64,000 nt of DNA from Gnetum montanum (lineage: Eukaryota > Streptophyta > Gnetopsida > Gnetales > Gnetaceae): NCBI GenBank assembly GCA_015680685.1, contig MNCI01005567.1, positions 310,890 through 374,889 on the forward strand, in the 5' to 3' direction. The translations under genes and the position numbers were made by a program. Positions 33,793-46,769 of this stretch are shown piece by piece (positions within the stretch are counted from its first letter, which is position 1; each line of letters begins with the position of its first letter). The notes below the pieces were generated by a model. The model did not search any database and was not told the DNA's origin. It saw only the letters and a program-made list of their open reading frames with translations.

Positions 33793-35600
33793 ATGTCTTC
33801 TTCTCATAAGCATGATGATTCTAAACCACTAGTCCCTCAAGAATACAAGGTGGTATATACTTAGTATGTTCCTGACTTCACCTTCATCCTGTATCAGGAT
33901 GAATAACTATGATGGCGTGTTATGGAAGGCAACATTGTAATGCCTTCTGATTGATCTATGCCTATGATGCTACTTCAAACTCTTAAGACAAAAGGCATCC
34001 AAGATCTTGAAGAGGAGTATGTTGTGCATGATTATGACTACCAAGACTACTGTCCCACTGAAGCACAACTTAGGAGAGATTGCCACTAAGAGAAACATCA
34101 TGAGTTTGTAAAGGAAAAATGGTTCATCAATCTCTTATTCCTGCTTAACCAAGATGACAATGAGGATCCTTCCTCTAGGGAATCTCAACATGAAAATTCT
34201 ACATCCCTTGTTACTGGTGATGGGGGTGTGGCCCTGAATCTACAATTCACTATTAATAATCTAGGTTTAGGTAAAGATGGTAGTCAAGGTAGGGGCTCAG
34301 ATAAGCATTAAGATGATAAGAAATTTACAAACGTGGCTGTGACAACTGTAGGGGAGTTGGCAAATACCATGGTGATGGTAGTCCTCCTCCCTCTTTGTCC
34401 TCTTCATCTACATCTTTTTCTTCCTCTTCTAGTTCTAACAAATGCTATAGAAAGAACAATCATGATGGACATGAACAACGGGATGATAATGATGATTGTA
34501 AAGTCCACAATGATTAAAGGGGTAACATAGGAAATCATCGGCGATAATGAAATAATGATGATGATGAGCCTTTATTGGTAACTCGAAGCATGTTAAGTAT
34601 TTTGGAGGTTGTAAAAATTCCAAGTAGGCATGTGAAAGATAGTTAGATCAGATGACTTAACATGAACAATATTCCCAGATTTGAGAGGGGATATAATTTT
34701 GATCCATAAACACATCTTTAAGATGTTCATGATTCGTGTGCCTTACAAAATATCAAAAATAATTGGTAGAAACTAAAGCCATTTTCCAAGACACTCATCA
34801 AGGAAGTAGAAAGCTGGTACCAGTCCTTGGAACTAGAATCTATTTGCCAGTGGAGTACCATGCTTGAGCTATTTAATGAAAAGTATCAAACATACTCTAG
34901 AGTGTCTAATCTCAGAAGAAAAAACCAAGGATGGAAGAAAGAAAACCATGAACTCTTGGATGCCACCATGGGTAGATACTATTCTCTCATACATTGATGC
35001 CCTTGGCATGGTTATTCTCAGTGGAAAAAAACTTCACCATATCATAGATGGAATTAGATTGAAAATGGGGAGAACTCTTGGGGTTTATGCCTAAGGAAGA
35101 CTATTAGAACTTAAAGCTCATCAGCTTCAAAGGCTAATTGATCAAGTAGCAAAACAAAAAGGAGAGTTGCAAAAACATGAAAGTGCAGAAGAATACAATG
35201 GGAACCCTTCCATTTGAAAGAGGGAAGTTCAATTTTGTGACAGTATGGAAGAATCACCACTTGATGAAGTGGTAAATAGAAAGACCTTGCCAATTCAAAA
35301 AAAACTATGTTTGAAATTTTAGCTAAGGTGGATAAAATGTGGGATTTGTTGGATGAAAATTTCCAAACTACTTTAAAAATCATTGAAGAATTACAAGAGT
35401 AAAGTAGTGATCGTAACCAAAAGAGGCAAAAAGAAGTTGAATGTGCCTACCAAAGGGGTACAAGCAAGATCACAGCAATAGATGAAGTTTCAAAAAATAA
35501 GTCATATGATGATGGTTGGTGTGACATCTGCCAGTATGAACATCCAAAGGAATGTTGCTCCATTATGTCACACTTATAGGAATCTGGGATGTGTGCTCTA
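33793..35600 (+). pseudogene. gag: gag of element C (degenerate)
   Basis: Starts MSSSHKHDDSK (33793), then DFTFILYQDE*L*W, LNLQFTINN, and a Ser/His/Asp-rich low-complexity stretch around 34330-34530. Next comes the capsid (EVESWYQSLELESICQ near 34810; HHIIDGIRLKMGRTLGVYA at 35034-35090) and the linker EESPLDEVVNRKTL near 35250. The zinc knuckle CDICQYEHPKEC begins at 35520. Stops within are mostly TAG, TAA or TGA where F has CAG, CAA or CGA. Confidence 0.82.
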
Positions 35601-36249
35601 AATCCACAACTAGCAAAAAGGCAAGCACCTAGAAGGTTAACTTATCCTCGAGGCAATCCTAGGCAATTTCATTAGCAACAACAATATTATCCAAGTGGAA
35701 CTCCACCACAACTGTATGAGCAATATCAATAGTGTCATCAACCACAGTCATTGGGGATGCCACCACTAAGGCAACAGTACCTTTACAAGTAATAAGATCC
35801 ATATGGATATTATTTTCAACAACCCCTATCTCCACATGACTCTTTCAATCACATTTCTCATTTGCAACATCATTACCATTCTTTCGAATACTATAGAGCT
35901 CACTCTCCACATTCTAGGAGAGATGACACATTTTATCCTTATCCTTCTCTTTTTTTTTTGCACTAGTTCCTCCATCCTCATTGTAACTACCACCTACTCC
36001 ATTCATGTAGATTGAACTTCCAACTCAGCTGTAGCAACACAGTGCTACTAAGGTCATTAATCTACAACCAATTCATCAACTGAGGGGTTCAAAACCTCAT
36101 GCTCATAAAAGATCATTCTTATGATCCAACAGCCCTACTAAGACCTCATATACTCATGTGGTTGATCACCTTGCTCTTGCTTCATCCTCTACAAACCATT
36201 CCATCAAGTTCCCTTTAAACCAAATGTCACCCAAAATCCATACTATTAT

Positions 36250-36697
36250 GCTCATCCATGTCATATTTGATTGGATCTAGGCTAGCAACGTTCCCAAGAA
36301 AATAGTTCATCCTGGGAGTCCTCTTATGTATCTCTAGATTGCTAGAAATGAACTATGTAAAGCTGTTCTTGATTCAGGTTCTAGTGTGAACTTGATTTTC
36401 CATGATATCTCTACTGCTTGGAACCTACCACCTCTTAAGAAGAGTAATATCAAATTCAATTTTGCAAACTAGTCCATCACTATTCCATTGGGATTGGTTG
36501 AAGACATTGTGGCCATTGTCTATGGATGGTCTTACCCTGATAATTTCCTAGTAATTAAGGTTGAAAATTGTAAGGGGGACTTCCCAATCATTATGGGAAG
36601 GTCATGGTTAAGCACTGTTAATGTAAGAATGGACATCAGAGATCTTTCTCAAGAGATATCTAAAGAAAATGCATTTGGAAAAATCAAGAAGAGATGA
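36250..36697 (+). pseudogene. pro: Retroviral-type protease of element C
   Basis: The active-site motif is intact as LDSGSSVNLIF (DSGS codons 36371-36382). The frame continues through IPLGLVEDIVAIVYGWSYPD to the closing strand PIIMGRSWLSTVNVRMDI. This is the only gypsy protease in the window with its catalytic DSG preserved; E and D read DLG and F reads HLC. Confidence 0.8.
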
Positions 36698-37289
36698 GTT
36701 CTATGCATTGTGTACATTAATACAGGGTGCAATTGTGTGCAAAAGCTTTGGTCCATGAAACATGCCTCTATTTTCTCATGCAAGAAGTGTGCACATGAGA
36801 TAGATATTTAAAGGTGTTTATATGTAGTAGCCACAAAACAAGATGGCACCTAGTGGCTGACCACTGATTTTGACAATAGCACAATGTGCATGGAACCTAC
36901 TAAGAGCCTGACATGTGCTTATGTCACAAGCATAGATGAACTAGAGCAAGTTCATCACCAACTCTTTGATGATGAAAAAGCTAATACTAATTGGAAAGAG
37001 TTGGAGATCCTTAATAATTTTAAACAAGAACCCCTAGAGTTGAAAACTCGACTTATTAACCTAGAATGTGCATTCTTAAAAAATGGCAAGCTGGTCATAC
37101 TCAATGCCATACTTACTCCTTAGTAGAAAGCAAAATTGTTGAAACTGATCAACAAATGGCCAATAGCTTTTTCATGGTCATATCCTAAACTCACTAGAAT
37201 TGATCCATAGATATGCCAACATCACATTTACACTAATTTGTCCATGAAGCCAACAAGGCAACCACAATTACGATTGAACTAAAAATTGA

Positions 37290-38520
37290 AGTAAATCATC
37301 AAAGAGGGAATTGAGAAAATACTTAAGGTACAGTTCATCTATCCCATTGTAGATAGCAAGTGGGTCAGCCCACTCGTCATAATACCAAAGAGAGGTGGTA
37401 AATTATGGGTTTGTATCAACTTTAGGCTATTAAACATGGCAACATTCAAAGATCATTTTCCATTATCATTCGTTGATAAGGTGTTGAACATCATATATGG
37501 GCATTGCTATTATAGTTTTCTAGATAATTATAGTGGCTATAACCAAATCCAAATTACACTAGAAGATCAAGCCAAAAAAACATTCACAAGTTACTAGGGA
37601 ACCTTTGCATATTGCAAGATGACTTTTGGTCTATGTAATGATCTTGCCAATTTCCAATGCCTATTCTTAAGTATCTTTCAGCATCAAATAGGTAGTAGAG
37701 TGGAAGTCTTCATGGATGACTTCTCCACTTATGGTGCAACCTTCGAGCAAGCTTTGGATTACCTTGAGCAGGTACTAAAAAGATGTGTGGAAATAAATCT
37801 ATAGCTCAATTGGAAAAAGAGTCATATCATAGTCCAAGAGTGCATTGTGTTGGGGTACTAAATTTTGTAGGAAGGGATCAAGGTAGACCCTAAAAAGATA
37901 AGGGTCATCTAAGAAATCACTCATCAACCAAAGACTATTAAAGATGTTCTATAATTACTTGGACACATTGGTTACTACTGGAAATTCATAGAGAATTTCT
38001 CTAAGATCATGAAACTATTGGTTGAGTTGACAAAGAAAGATGCTCCCTTCATCTAGATCAAGGAATGTGAAAATCCATTATAGAGCCTCAAGCGTAAGCT
38101 TGTAGAGACTCCATTCCTATGAGCACCTAACTAGTCTAGACCATTCCATATCATGATGGATGCATCTAACTATGCCTTGGTAGTTGTGCTTATGTAGTTG
38201 GATGATAAGAAAAATCTATATTACATCCACTATGCAAGTCAAAACATTGTGAGTGCACAACTAAATTACACCACCATGGAAAAAGGACTGATGGTAGTGG
38301 TGTGTGCTTTGGAAAAGTTCAAGCACTATGTGCTTGGATATAAAGTGTTTGTGCACATTGATCATAGTGCCATCCACTTCCTCATGAACAAGCTAATAGT
38401 GAGCCCCCATGTTATACGATGATTGGTAATCTTGCAGAGATTCAATCTTATAATGGTAGATTGAAAAGAGACTGAGAATGTCATCACTAATCACTTGTCT
38501 CAATTACAATGGGATAACAA
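37290..38520 (+). pseudogene. pol: Reverse transcriptase and RNase H of element C
   Basis: RT: FIYPIVDSKWVSPLVIIPKR, then FLDNYSGYNQIQ, then the catalytic box VEVFMDDFSTYG (37707-37742) and EQVLKRCVEINL. RNase H: DASNYALVV near 38160, YYIHYASQNIVSAQLNYTTM and FVHIDHSAIHFLMNK (38345-38390). FMDD-FSxxG with downstream LNW points to the Athila/Tat branch. Stops occur at several sites. Confidence 0.85.
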
Positions 38521-38679
38521 AGAGGAGGAGAGTCTACTCTCTGACCAATTTCTTGATGAACTCCTCGTTGCTACTGCAATAAATGAAAAAATTCCTATAG
38601 AACCAAATGGTATGATGGCATTCTCACTTATCTTCTCACTTAGAAGATGCCACAAGATCTAGACCACAGGAAGAAAAAA

Positions 38680-39740
38680 TGGTTTCTTCATTGGGATAAG
38701 CACTTCATGGAAATCAATGGATACCTTCACAAGGTGTGCACCAATGGCCTAGTTCACTAGTGCATACCTAATGTAGATCAATTGCATGTTCTTTAGGATA
38801 ATCATGAAGGTCCTTGTAGGGGCCACTATGCTGGGAGATGCACAACCATAAAAATCCTAATAGTAAGATTCTATTGTCCCACAATCTTCAGGGACACCCA
38901 CAAATTTGTTTAATTTTGTGAGTTCTATCAAGGAGATGGTGGGATGATCACACAAATGGAAGATCCTCAACATTGCATTCAACCACTGGAACCCTTTGAT
39001 ATATGGGGTATATATTTCATGGATTCCATCACAACCATGTTCAATAGAAAGGAATATATAATTTTCGCTATTGACTAATGTACCAAATGGGTAGAAGTAG
39101 TAGCCATCACTGATTGTACATAATCCACTACTACTCAATTTGTAGAATAAAATGTTGTGAATAGGTTTGGGGTGCCATGTGGACTAATTTCCAACAATGA
39201 AACCCATTTTATAGGTGCCACTTTTCAAAAACTCATGCAACACTTAGGGGTTGAACATAAATTAATAACACCCTATTACCCCTAAGCCAACAGTCAAGCA
39301 GAGGTGACTAACAAAGAGATCGCAAAGATTCTAACAAGAACTATTAGCAAATATAGGAGAGACTACAGCATGAAACTCAATGATGCCCTTTAGGCCTACC
39401 ACTCAACATGAACACTCCCTATTGGCTACTCTCCCTAAAAGCTAGTGTATGGAAGCTTCCAACACTTCCAAGTCAATCTGAGCTTCGTACACTCTGAATA
39501 GCATGTGACCTAAATCTTGACTTAAGTTTAGAATAAAAAGAAAAATTGATCAACCTAAATATGCTAGATGAAAATTAGTTGGTAGCCCTATCTTTGAATG
39601 AAGTGCATAAGGCATTCAACAAACAACATTATGATCTTAGAATATAGAAAGTAAAATTTCAACTAGAAGATAAGGTTTTTTATTGGAATCCCACACATGT
39701 ACCTCAAAAAACCAAATTTCAAACATTGTGAAAAGGCAAA
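38680..39740 (+). pseudogene. int: Integrase of element C (degenerate)
   Basis: Zinc-binding region near 38800-38940 (HYAGR; CEFYQGDGG in a shifted frame), then the core with DSITTMFNRKEYIIF and FGVPCGLISNNETHFIGATF (about 39165-39225), then HLGVEHKLITPYYP (39240-39282) and ILTRTISKYRRDY. Several stops and frameshifts. Confidence 0.8.
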
Positions 39741-41482
39741 TATATAATTGATGAAACCTTTCCTTCTTGGGCCATGATCATATACAAACCTAAAAGTCCA
39801 AAAAAAGGTAGTTGGTCAAAATCCAACAGATAAAGCTTTTCCACAAGCTAAAGCAAGCTAGTATAACAAATACTTCAATGGATGGGCAACCACACTCAAT
39901 TTTTTGGGATCTTCTCCTTCCAACTCAATCGTGGGAGAGATGGCTATCCATGTTAATCATATACATGCCTCAGTTTTTCTATTTTTTGTTTTACACATTT
40001 TTATCTTTGTAATTTATTTATTTTACACCTTTTTTATTTTAAAACGTTTTCATATTTTATACCATTTTTTTACACCATCATTTACACATTTAAATATTTC
40101 TTGAGTATTTTACACTTTTCTATATTTTTTACTTTATTTTTAGTTCGATTTTCTAATTTTTGTTAATAAATGTGGTTGTGCTAATAGGACACAATGGTGC
40201 TATAGCTATTACTAATGGTGGTTTGTGCTTAATGTTTTGTTTGCTAATATGTGGTTTCTATTTCTAAATTTTTGTACCAATGGCTAAGTCATGGTTTCTT
40301 TTTTATGGAATAAGTAGTGAGTCCATGACATCCACCCATTCACAAACTCTATGGTCTCCCTTGTTTTGGAAGTTTGAGGTACCTTTTCATTAAATAAAAT
40401 TTTAATAAATTTGTGACCTTGGTAGTTTCTAGAATTGGGAAGAATTCAAAGGTTTGCACAAGGTGTGACTTTAAGGGAACTCGATATCCTTTATACTCAT
40501 ATACTTGCTTAGGTGCGTGAGTGTTTTCATAAACTTCTTACTATTCCATGTCGACCAACAATAGGAAGTTAAATAAAGTCTTTCCATGGTATGGCTCCCA
40601 TATAAAAATTAAAAAAAAATTAAAAAAATATGATGAGAATTCAAATCACATCCCTTAGACAAATAAATGGGCTACAAGCACTAGCTATGGGACTAGAAAG
40701 CAATGTTACTCATGCCTAAAGGTCACCTCTAACTAAGGCCCTCTCTCACTTCTTGCTTCTCCTTTCTTTTTTGTATGAAGTGATGGTTGTTCTGTATGTC
40801 TTGAGGGGGTGGATCAGTCTTAGAGTGGTGATGCAAAGTCATTGAAAATGGTTGGTTTTGGTCTGGACTAAGGATAGCTCTTCTTAGGTCATTTAAACAT
40901 AAAATTCATAAGGTATTTCTTATGACCTTAATTCAGAATTCCATTTTTCTTCTCCATCATCTGTTTATGCTACCCATAACTCATCTCACTATCGATGTCC
41001 ATGTTCTTAATTTGGTGTCTTTGTCTGACGTACCTGAATCCTTTGGTAGAATCTTCCAGGTGTTGGTCCTTAGCTTCCATCAACCATTAATCGCCTATGG
41101 GGCCCATGAACTCCATAGGTTGAGGTTATGCAAGGGAAAACAAGGCATGTGCATGCTATGGAAAGGACCCAGTTGCATATCTCTTGGTTGTATTTATTAA
41201 GCACCTTATCCTTAGGCATCCTTGCAAATAGAATTGTTTTTACACTCATCTTCTGCATCAAACCATGTGTTCCTTTACATATTTTGTTATATACACACAT
41301 TCTATAATTTTTTTAATTTGAGGTTCTAAAGACCCTCTTCAATGATTTCATCATATTCTTGGCTTTTCTGGGACTCCATGGACTTCAAATTCATCCAAAA
41401 TTTCCTTGTATTTTTCAAGATACTCAAGTTTCAAAATTTCATCTATAGATCTTGTATACGGGGCCCTATCAACAAGGTGGAT

Positions 41483-41506
41483 GTGTATATGAGGCCTCAT
41501 ATACAC
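41483..41506. repeat. 24-bp perfect palindrome upstream of ORF3
   Basis: Perfect inverted repeat centred on ATGAGGCCTCAT with arms GTGTAT/ATACAC. CCCCATCGATGTAG follows at once and also occurs in the U3 of the C LTR (near 32740). TATAAATA lies about 25 bp further on. Confidence 0.85.
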
Positions 41507-41604
41507 AACCCCATCGATGTAGTAGAAAAATAGTATAAATATGTGTGACTCCTTAAAAATTTTCAAATTTTCTCACAACCGCTAAGGAAGTTTTTCAAAC
41601 TTTC

Positions 41605-41655
41605 AGAGCCCAGAACCTTCTAGAGCCCAGAACCTTCTAGTGCCCAGAACCTCCT
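41605..41655. repeat. 17-bp x 3 tandem repeat
   Basis: Units at 41605-41621, 41622-41638 and 41639-41655: AGAGCCCAGAACCTTCT twice exactly, then a third with two changes. Confidence 0.9.
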
Positions 41656-41985
41656 TAAAAATCACTTCATTCTTTGACCTTATAGCTACCAAAGTAAGAT
41701 TTTAGTCATGGGGGCCACAAATGTATCATTTTTAATCAAAAATGTTTTTCCATTTTTTAAACTCCTATTAAGGTTTAACTAAGAAATCAACATTTAAAAA
41801 TTAAATTACAGAAGTTAAACCCTTTCAAAAAGCTTAGGTAATACTTATAATGGAAATTAATTAATAAAATATTAATTACCATGGTCCAACCTTATCCAGG
41901 TGTAACTAACTAACAAGATAGGGTACTCGAGATATCCAAAGTTACACATTATATCTACTAATCCATAGATATGTTGTGATCGTAG

Positions 41986-44870
41986 ATGGCACCAAAAGGG
42001 AAGCACACACAAGAAGGAGGACCATCTCAACAAAGGGAGAAATGGCCAAGAATGGGAAGGGTCCAAGAACAAGCCTCGAAAGAACTGCTTACAACCCATG
42101 CAATAGGTCCTCTTAAGAAAGAGGTTGAGGTCGAATCTATTCATCAAATTCCAAAACCAACAACAGTAATAGAACATTCCCACTAGGATGAAGCACTAGC
42201 TTAGCAAGAAAACATTAAGGTAACCTTAATAGAAACATTATTGAATAAAAAAAATCAAGGGAGGTCCAAAAAATAGTGTTTTAGTAGTTAAACTTTGGCC
42301 CTTTCCTAGAGCAAGCACCTAAAGAAGTATAGGACTAATTGAAGACCTCTCCTATATGGCCAATGATCACTTTCACTGGGGATGGTACATGGGAGACACA
42401 TTCTTGTTCTGGAACAATAAGCAAGCTAGTTCAATAGTTAAAATCAAGAACATCTCAATGTCTTACTCAGTGTAGGCCATTATTGAAGTGCTTGGGTTTC
42501 TAGAAACATGGACGAATCTTGCTAAGATTTCAATGCAAGAAGACCCTACCATCAAAATGGAATGGATGCGATGGTGCTATGGTGTCAACAGCAAGGAGTT
42601 TGGTGCACTCACACTGGCAAAAAGGATCCACTACAAGATTGTAGCCTTTTACCTAAATCCCATGATGAGGCCTAGCAAGGTCATTGCCTTTTTTGCCCAT
42701 GCATGCACTGCTCTAAGTGGGAGATTCTCTATCAACCTTCCACAACTAATCTATCTAGAGATGGAGAAGTAATTTTAAAAAATGAACATGACAAGAAGGC
42801 TCTCCCCTTTCTATGCCTCATCAAAAAACTCTATCAAAGGGGAGGGATAGTTTGTAATAAAAATGATGCTATCAGGCATGCTCTGATTGCTAATTGGATG
42901 AAGATCATAAAAGATAAAATGTATGTAATGACCATTCAAGAAGAGGAGTAGTAGCCACCAACTCCACCTACCACTCAAATAATTGTGTCAAACATTATTG
43001 CAATAACCCAACAGTTGTGCAAATACTGAGAATGGCTATTAAGTGAACAAGAGCAATGAGCAGGCATGAGTGGTGGGGATCCATCTATGTATCAGCTAAC
43101 AATGAGTCATCTAAATAAGTTGGCCCTAATAGTCAGCTTGATGAGAGAAGGTGGAATCATTTTCTCATACCAATGAACATAGTTGTTAGTGAGGTTGAAT
43201 CCTAGTGCTAGAGAGGTCATGATATCTCTCATAGAATAGTAACCACTCCCAAAAATCTCTGGGAATGCCACAACCTTCTCAGTGTAGTTGGATGAAGGTG
43301 AGGAGACAATAGTGCTAGTGATGTAGCACCAAGTGTAGGAGACAGTAGTAGAGGTGGTTGTTGATAGAATTACCAAAACACTCAATGCACCTGCGACATC
43401 TATATTAGATGTCATTGCACTTAAAGATGTGCAAACGTTTGTAAGAACCATAAGTGACAAATTAAAAGTAGCACAGAATGAAGAACTACTAGATCGATTG
43501 GTGGGAACTAGGCAATCACTCCAGATGTCTTTGATCTTCCAAATAGAATTACTGCAACCCAGTCAAAGCTACTAGATGTAAGGGGAAAAAACATCATCTT
43601 GGAAGGGCAACTCAAAATGGCCAAGGACTTTAATGAACACTTGGCTATTGAAGTTGCTAAATTAAGAGCCCAAATTGCTGACCATGCATTTCTAAATCCA
43701 ACATTGACAAGAGATGTATCTATTAAATAGCTTCATACTAGATTGAAAAGGGTTGAGGGTGCAATGGAGATGAAAATGTTCTACCAATCCTTGGTCAAAG
43801 CTACATAGCATAAATTCAAAAGGCCTTGGATCTAACCTACCAAGAGAATGTGCAATTGACTGTAAAAAACCATTGCCTATGAAATGTTGATGAGCATAAA
43901 AAATAGTTGACTAACTTTATCCATCAATAGCAAGATTAATTAGCCAGAGTGAACATAGAGCTAAGAAGATTGGTAGCTAAAAAAAAACCTCTCCATGGAG
44001 GAGGTCCATGCCCTTTGCCAAAAGACTACAATAGAGGTAGCCACCTAGAAATCAGAGGCTCTCAAATTTGAGAGATTATAGGATCATTACAAAGACCATG
44101 TTGGTCTATAAAAAGAAGTTAATAAAAAGCACATCTAGTTGATGAAAGCAAAAGTAAATGAAACCCTCCAACAACTCCAGCAGGGAAGAAAATTGTGGTA
44201 GCCTATTATTGATGGGATAAATGCCTACAATAAAGTGAAAATCCACATGAAGAAGTTACATATTAAGAGGATGATAGAATACATGGAGTTGACTAATCTT
44301 TGATATGCAAATCTAGCTATGTTGACTACCAAACAACCATGGTCATAATTGGAGAAGCAAGGTGTTAGCTTGTACTTGTTATACGAGGTTGAGTTCAAGC
44401 ATCACAAGGACACCAAGCAATAGCTTGTAGTGACAAACATGGAACTTGAGGTTCTCAAGGGCAAATACATTAACCAAAGATTTGTAGCCTAGAACTTGGC
44501 AAAAAGAATGAATGACTACCAGGAGCTACAAAACATAGTCAGGGTGTTTGATGTCAAATGCAAACAATTCATTGCCTAGTTTATCAATGTTAAAGAATTA
44601 TTTCTAGTAATGCCCTATTCATGGAATATCCCCATTTCAAACCACATTGGTAATGTCACATGGACTATGAATGATCCCTGGAGTAAGGAGAAGAAAATGA
44701 AGGCATTACTAGATGGCTTTCATCTTCCCCCAGAGGTTGTAGCCATAGTAGAACAACCACAACTACCTTAGCCACTGCATGTGCCCAACATCGATGAAGG
44801 TCCTTTAGAACCTTAGGAACCTCCACCGCCTAACCACCTTCATGTCATCAAAGGATGCACTATCTATTTT
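41986..44870 (+). pseudogene. ORF3 of element C: extra 3' gene of the gypsy element
   Basis: A degraded coding region of about 2.9 kb after integrase. It begins MAPKGKHTQEGGPSQQ. A domain at 42488-42951 (GALTLAKRIHYKIVAFYLNP, FSINLPQLIYLEMEK, ALPFLCLIKKLYQRGGIV) resembles the domain known as putative plant transposon protein (Transposase_32, PF20167) from memory of the family pattern. A long charged, probably coiled-coil part (43.3-44.6 kb) and a Pro-rich tail (near 44760-44850) follow. No signal peptide or membrane segment is seen, so it is not an obvious envelope gene. A related remnant is in E. Function unknown. Confidence 0.65.
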
Positions 44871-45060
44871 TGATTTATCATGCCAAGGTGTTCAATTTTG
44901 TGTCACAAATACCATAATTTTTGTAATGGTATTGATTTGTAGACTTAGACACTCAGTTTTGTCAAGTTAGTTTATTATGTTAAGAGTTAGTCAATAATCT
45001 CATATGTTTTGAATTTTGTAAGGGAACTCGAGGAAAATTTTTCATTCAGTCATGTGGGTA

Positions 45061-45797
45061 TGATGAATTATCATTGTGTGATGTTGACAGGCCCCTGTTT
45101 AAGTGGCCTCATTGATGAGGCCCCATCAACATGGTCCCATCTACGTGGTGTTGCCCAATAAATAGGGCTACATTGATGTAGCATTTGCTACATCTATGGG
45201 ACCTGCTTAACATAGCTGTTGAATAATGTCTATAAATATGTGCTCATCAACCATGTTTAGAGGAAGTCTTATGATAGTAGTAGCATACCTCTTGTAGTTT
45301 AGTCATTTGAGAGTTAGAATATTTGTTTGAGTGCTTGTAATAGGAGTTAGAAAGTGTATAGGTCTTTATTTGAGCATTATTCTACCTAAACACCAGTGTG
45401 AATGGCAATAAAGACAAGCCTTTTGATTAAACCTTGCAGCACTTGGAATAGATTAATGATTCATTTATGCATTTATTTTTTTAATTAATTATGCAATTAA
45501 TTAAGCTAAATTAAATTTCAAGTGACTAGTTAATTAATTAAGCTAAATAGATTAAATGCATAAGTACAACCACTTCAATTGTAAACATGTATTTGCTTGG
45601 TAATCCTAGCAACATTATTACTTAGTTCACCCAGTAGCATAGTGCTTGGTAATCCTAGTAGTGGGTATGTGGGTTCAAGACATGTATGGAAAGTGGGATC
45701 AGATGCTTATGTTGGGGCTTGTTAGAGATTAGTTAATTAGTTAAATAAAATTAGTTATTTAATTACTTCATTTCTCTATTTTAAGCACCAAGAACAT
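45061..45797 (+). repeat. 3' LTR of element C, left part
   Basis: Starts TGATGAATTATC after GTCATGTGGGTA (short polypurine tract). TATA box TATAAATA at 45232-45239. Aligns with 32679-33415. It breaks at GAACAT, where element D is inserted (AACAT 45793-45797). Confidence 0.92.
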
Positions 45798-46610
45798 TGA
45801 TGAATCGTAGTTTGACATGCTCTGATTTCGGAGCCTCGAATATCAGATACCTAATATTCGAACCCAAGATGTGATGTCAAATATCCGAGATTGTGGGATA
45901 CATGCCGACCTATAAACATAGTGCTCGAGCACAGTAGAATGAACTTCTTGTAGTTTAGTCATTCCAAAATTAGAATATTTTCTAAGTGCTTGTAGCAAGA
46001 GTTTGAGTTTGTACATACCTTTATTTGAACACTAATGTACCTTAGCACAGTAGTGTGATGGAAATAAATATGAGCCCTTTTGATAATCCTTGCAACACTG
46101 AGATTAGATTAATGTTTCCTTTGATGTATTTATAGTTCATGCACTTTACTGTAATGAATGTTAATTAAGCAATTAATTTCTAGTCATTAATGAACACAAG
46201 CACAACCACCTTGAGCATATTTATAGCATTTGGTAACCTAGAAATGCTTAATGTTTGGTAACCCTACAATGCTACATGCATTTATGATGTATCCAGGGAG
46301 TGGGAATGGGTACTTGTGTAAGCTAGTTAGATAGTAGATTAATTAGATATTAAATGTCTCTATCTTTCATTCTTATTTAAAAAAATTAAACTTATAAAAC
46401 ATAAAATGATAAAAAATCATATACCTTAGTTGCACTTAACCATAAACTTGCACCTCACGAGTAGAACTACAAAGACAATGATTGTTTCAATTAGCTTTCA
46501 CTTCCTAGAACTAGTATACTTAGGAACTTAAGGTTTGCAAAGTTCGACTGGATTGCATGAAAAAATTGTGATTCGTATGATTGGGCATAGGGGTACCTCA
46601 CCACTCATCG
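45798..46610 (+). repeat. 5' LTR of element D
   Basis: TGATGAATCG...CTCATCG. U3 has palindromes of the type TCGAATATCAGATACC and AATATTCGA. TATA-like TATAAACA at 45911-45918; AATAAATATGAG near 46062. The final base is changed (CG for CA). Confidence 0.92.
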
Positions 46611-46631
46611 TTAGTGCCATTGCTAAGGACA
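46611..46631 (+). promoter_or_regulatory. Primer binding site of element D
   Basis: TTAGTGCCATTGCTAAGGAC after the LTR, again a transition-decayed TTGGCGCC-type site. Confidence 0.55.
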
Positions 46632-46769
46632 TTTTATTTGTTATCTGCATTATCTAGGACTTAGTGGAAATTATTCAAAATCATTGGAATAAACCTTAGA
46701 CTATATCATACTTTAAAATTACTATAACAATTTTAAAGAGCACGTTGCATTTTTATGTCCTAACATAAA

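Larger units (their letters stand above)
39741..41985 (+). other. Long non-coding stretch of element C between integrase and ORF3
   Basis: T-rich, no real ORF; matches D 52.76-54.53 kb and F 13.9-15.7 kb. It contains a 24-bp palindrome (41483-41506), a TATA-like TATAAATA near 41533, and a 17-bp x 3 repeat (41605-41655), all upstream of ORF3. Confidence 0.65.

Noticed and set aside
41986-44870. Envelope gene (retrovirus-like element)
   Set aside because: No signal peptide, cleavage site or membrane segment can be read. The conserved part resembles a plant transposon-protein domain, and the rest is charged helix.
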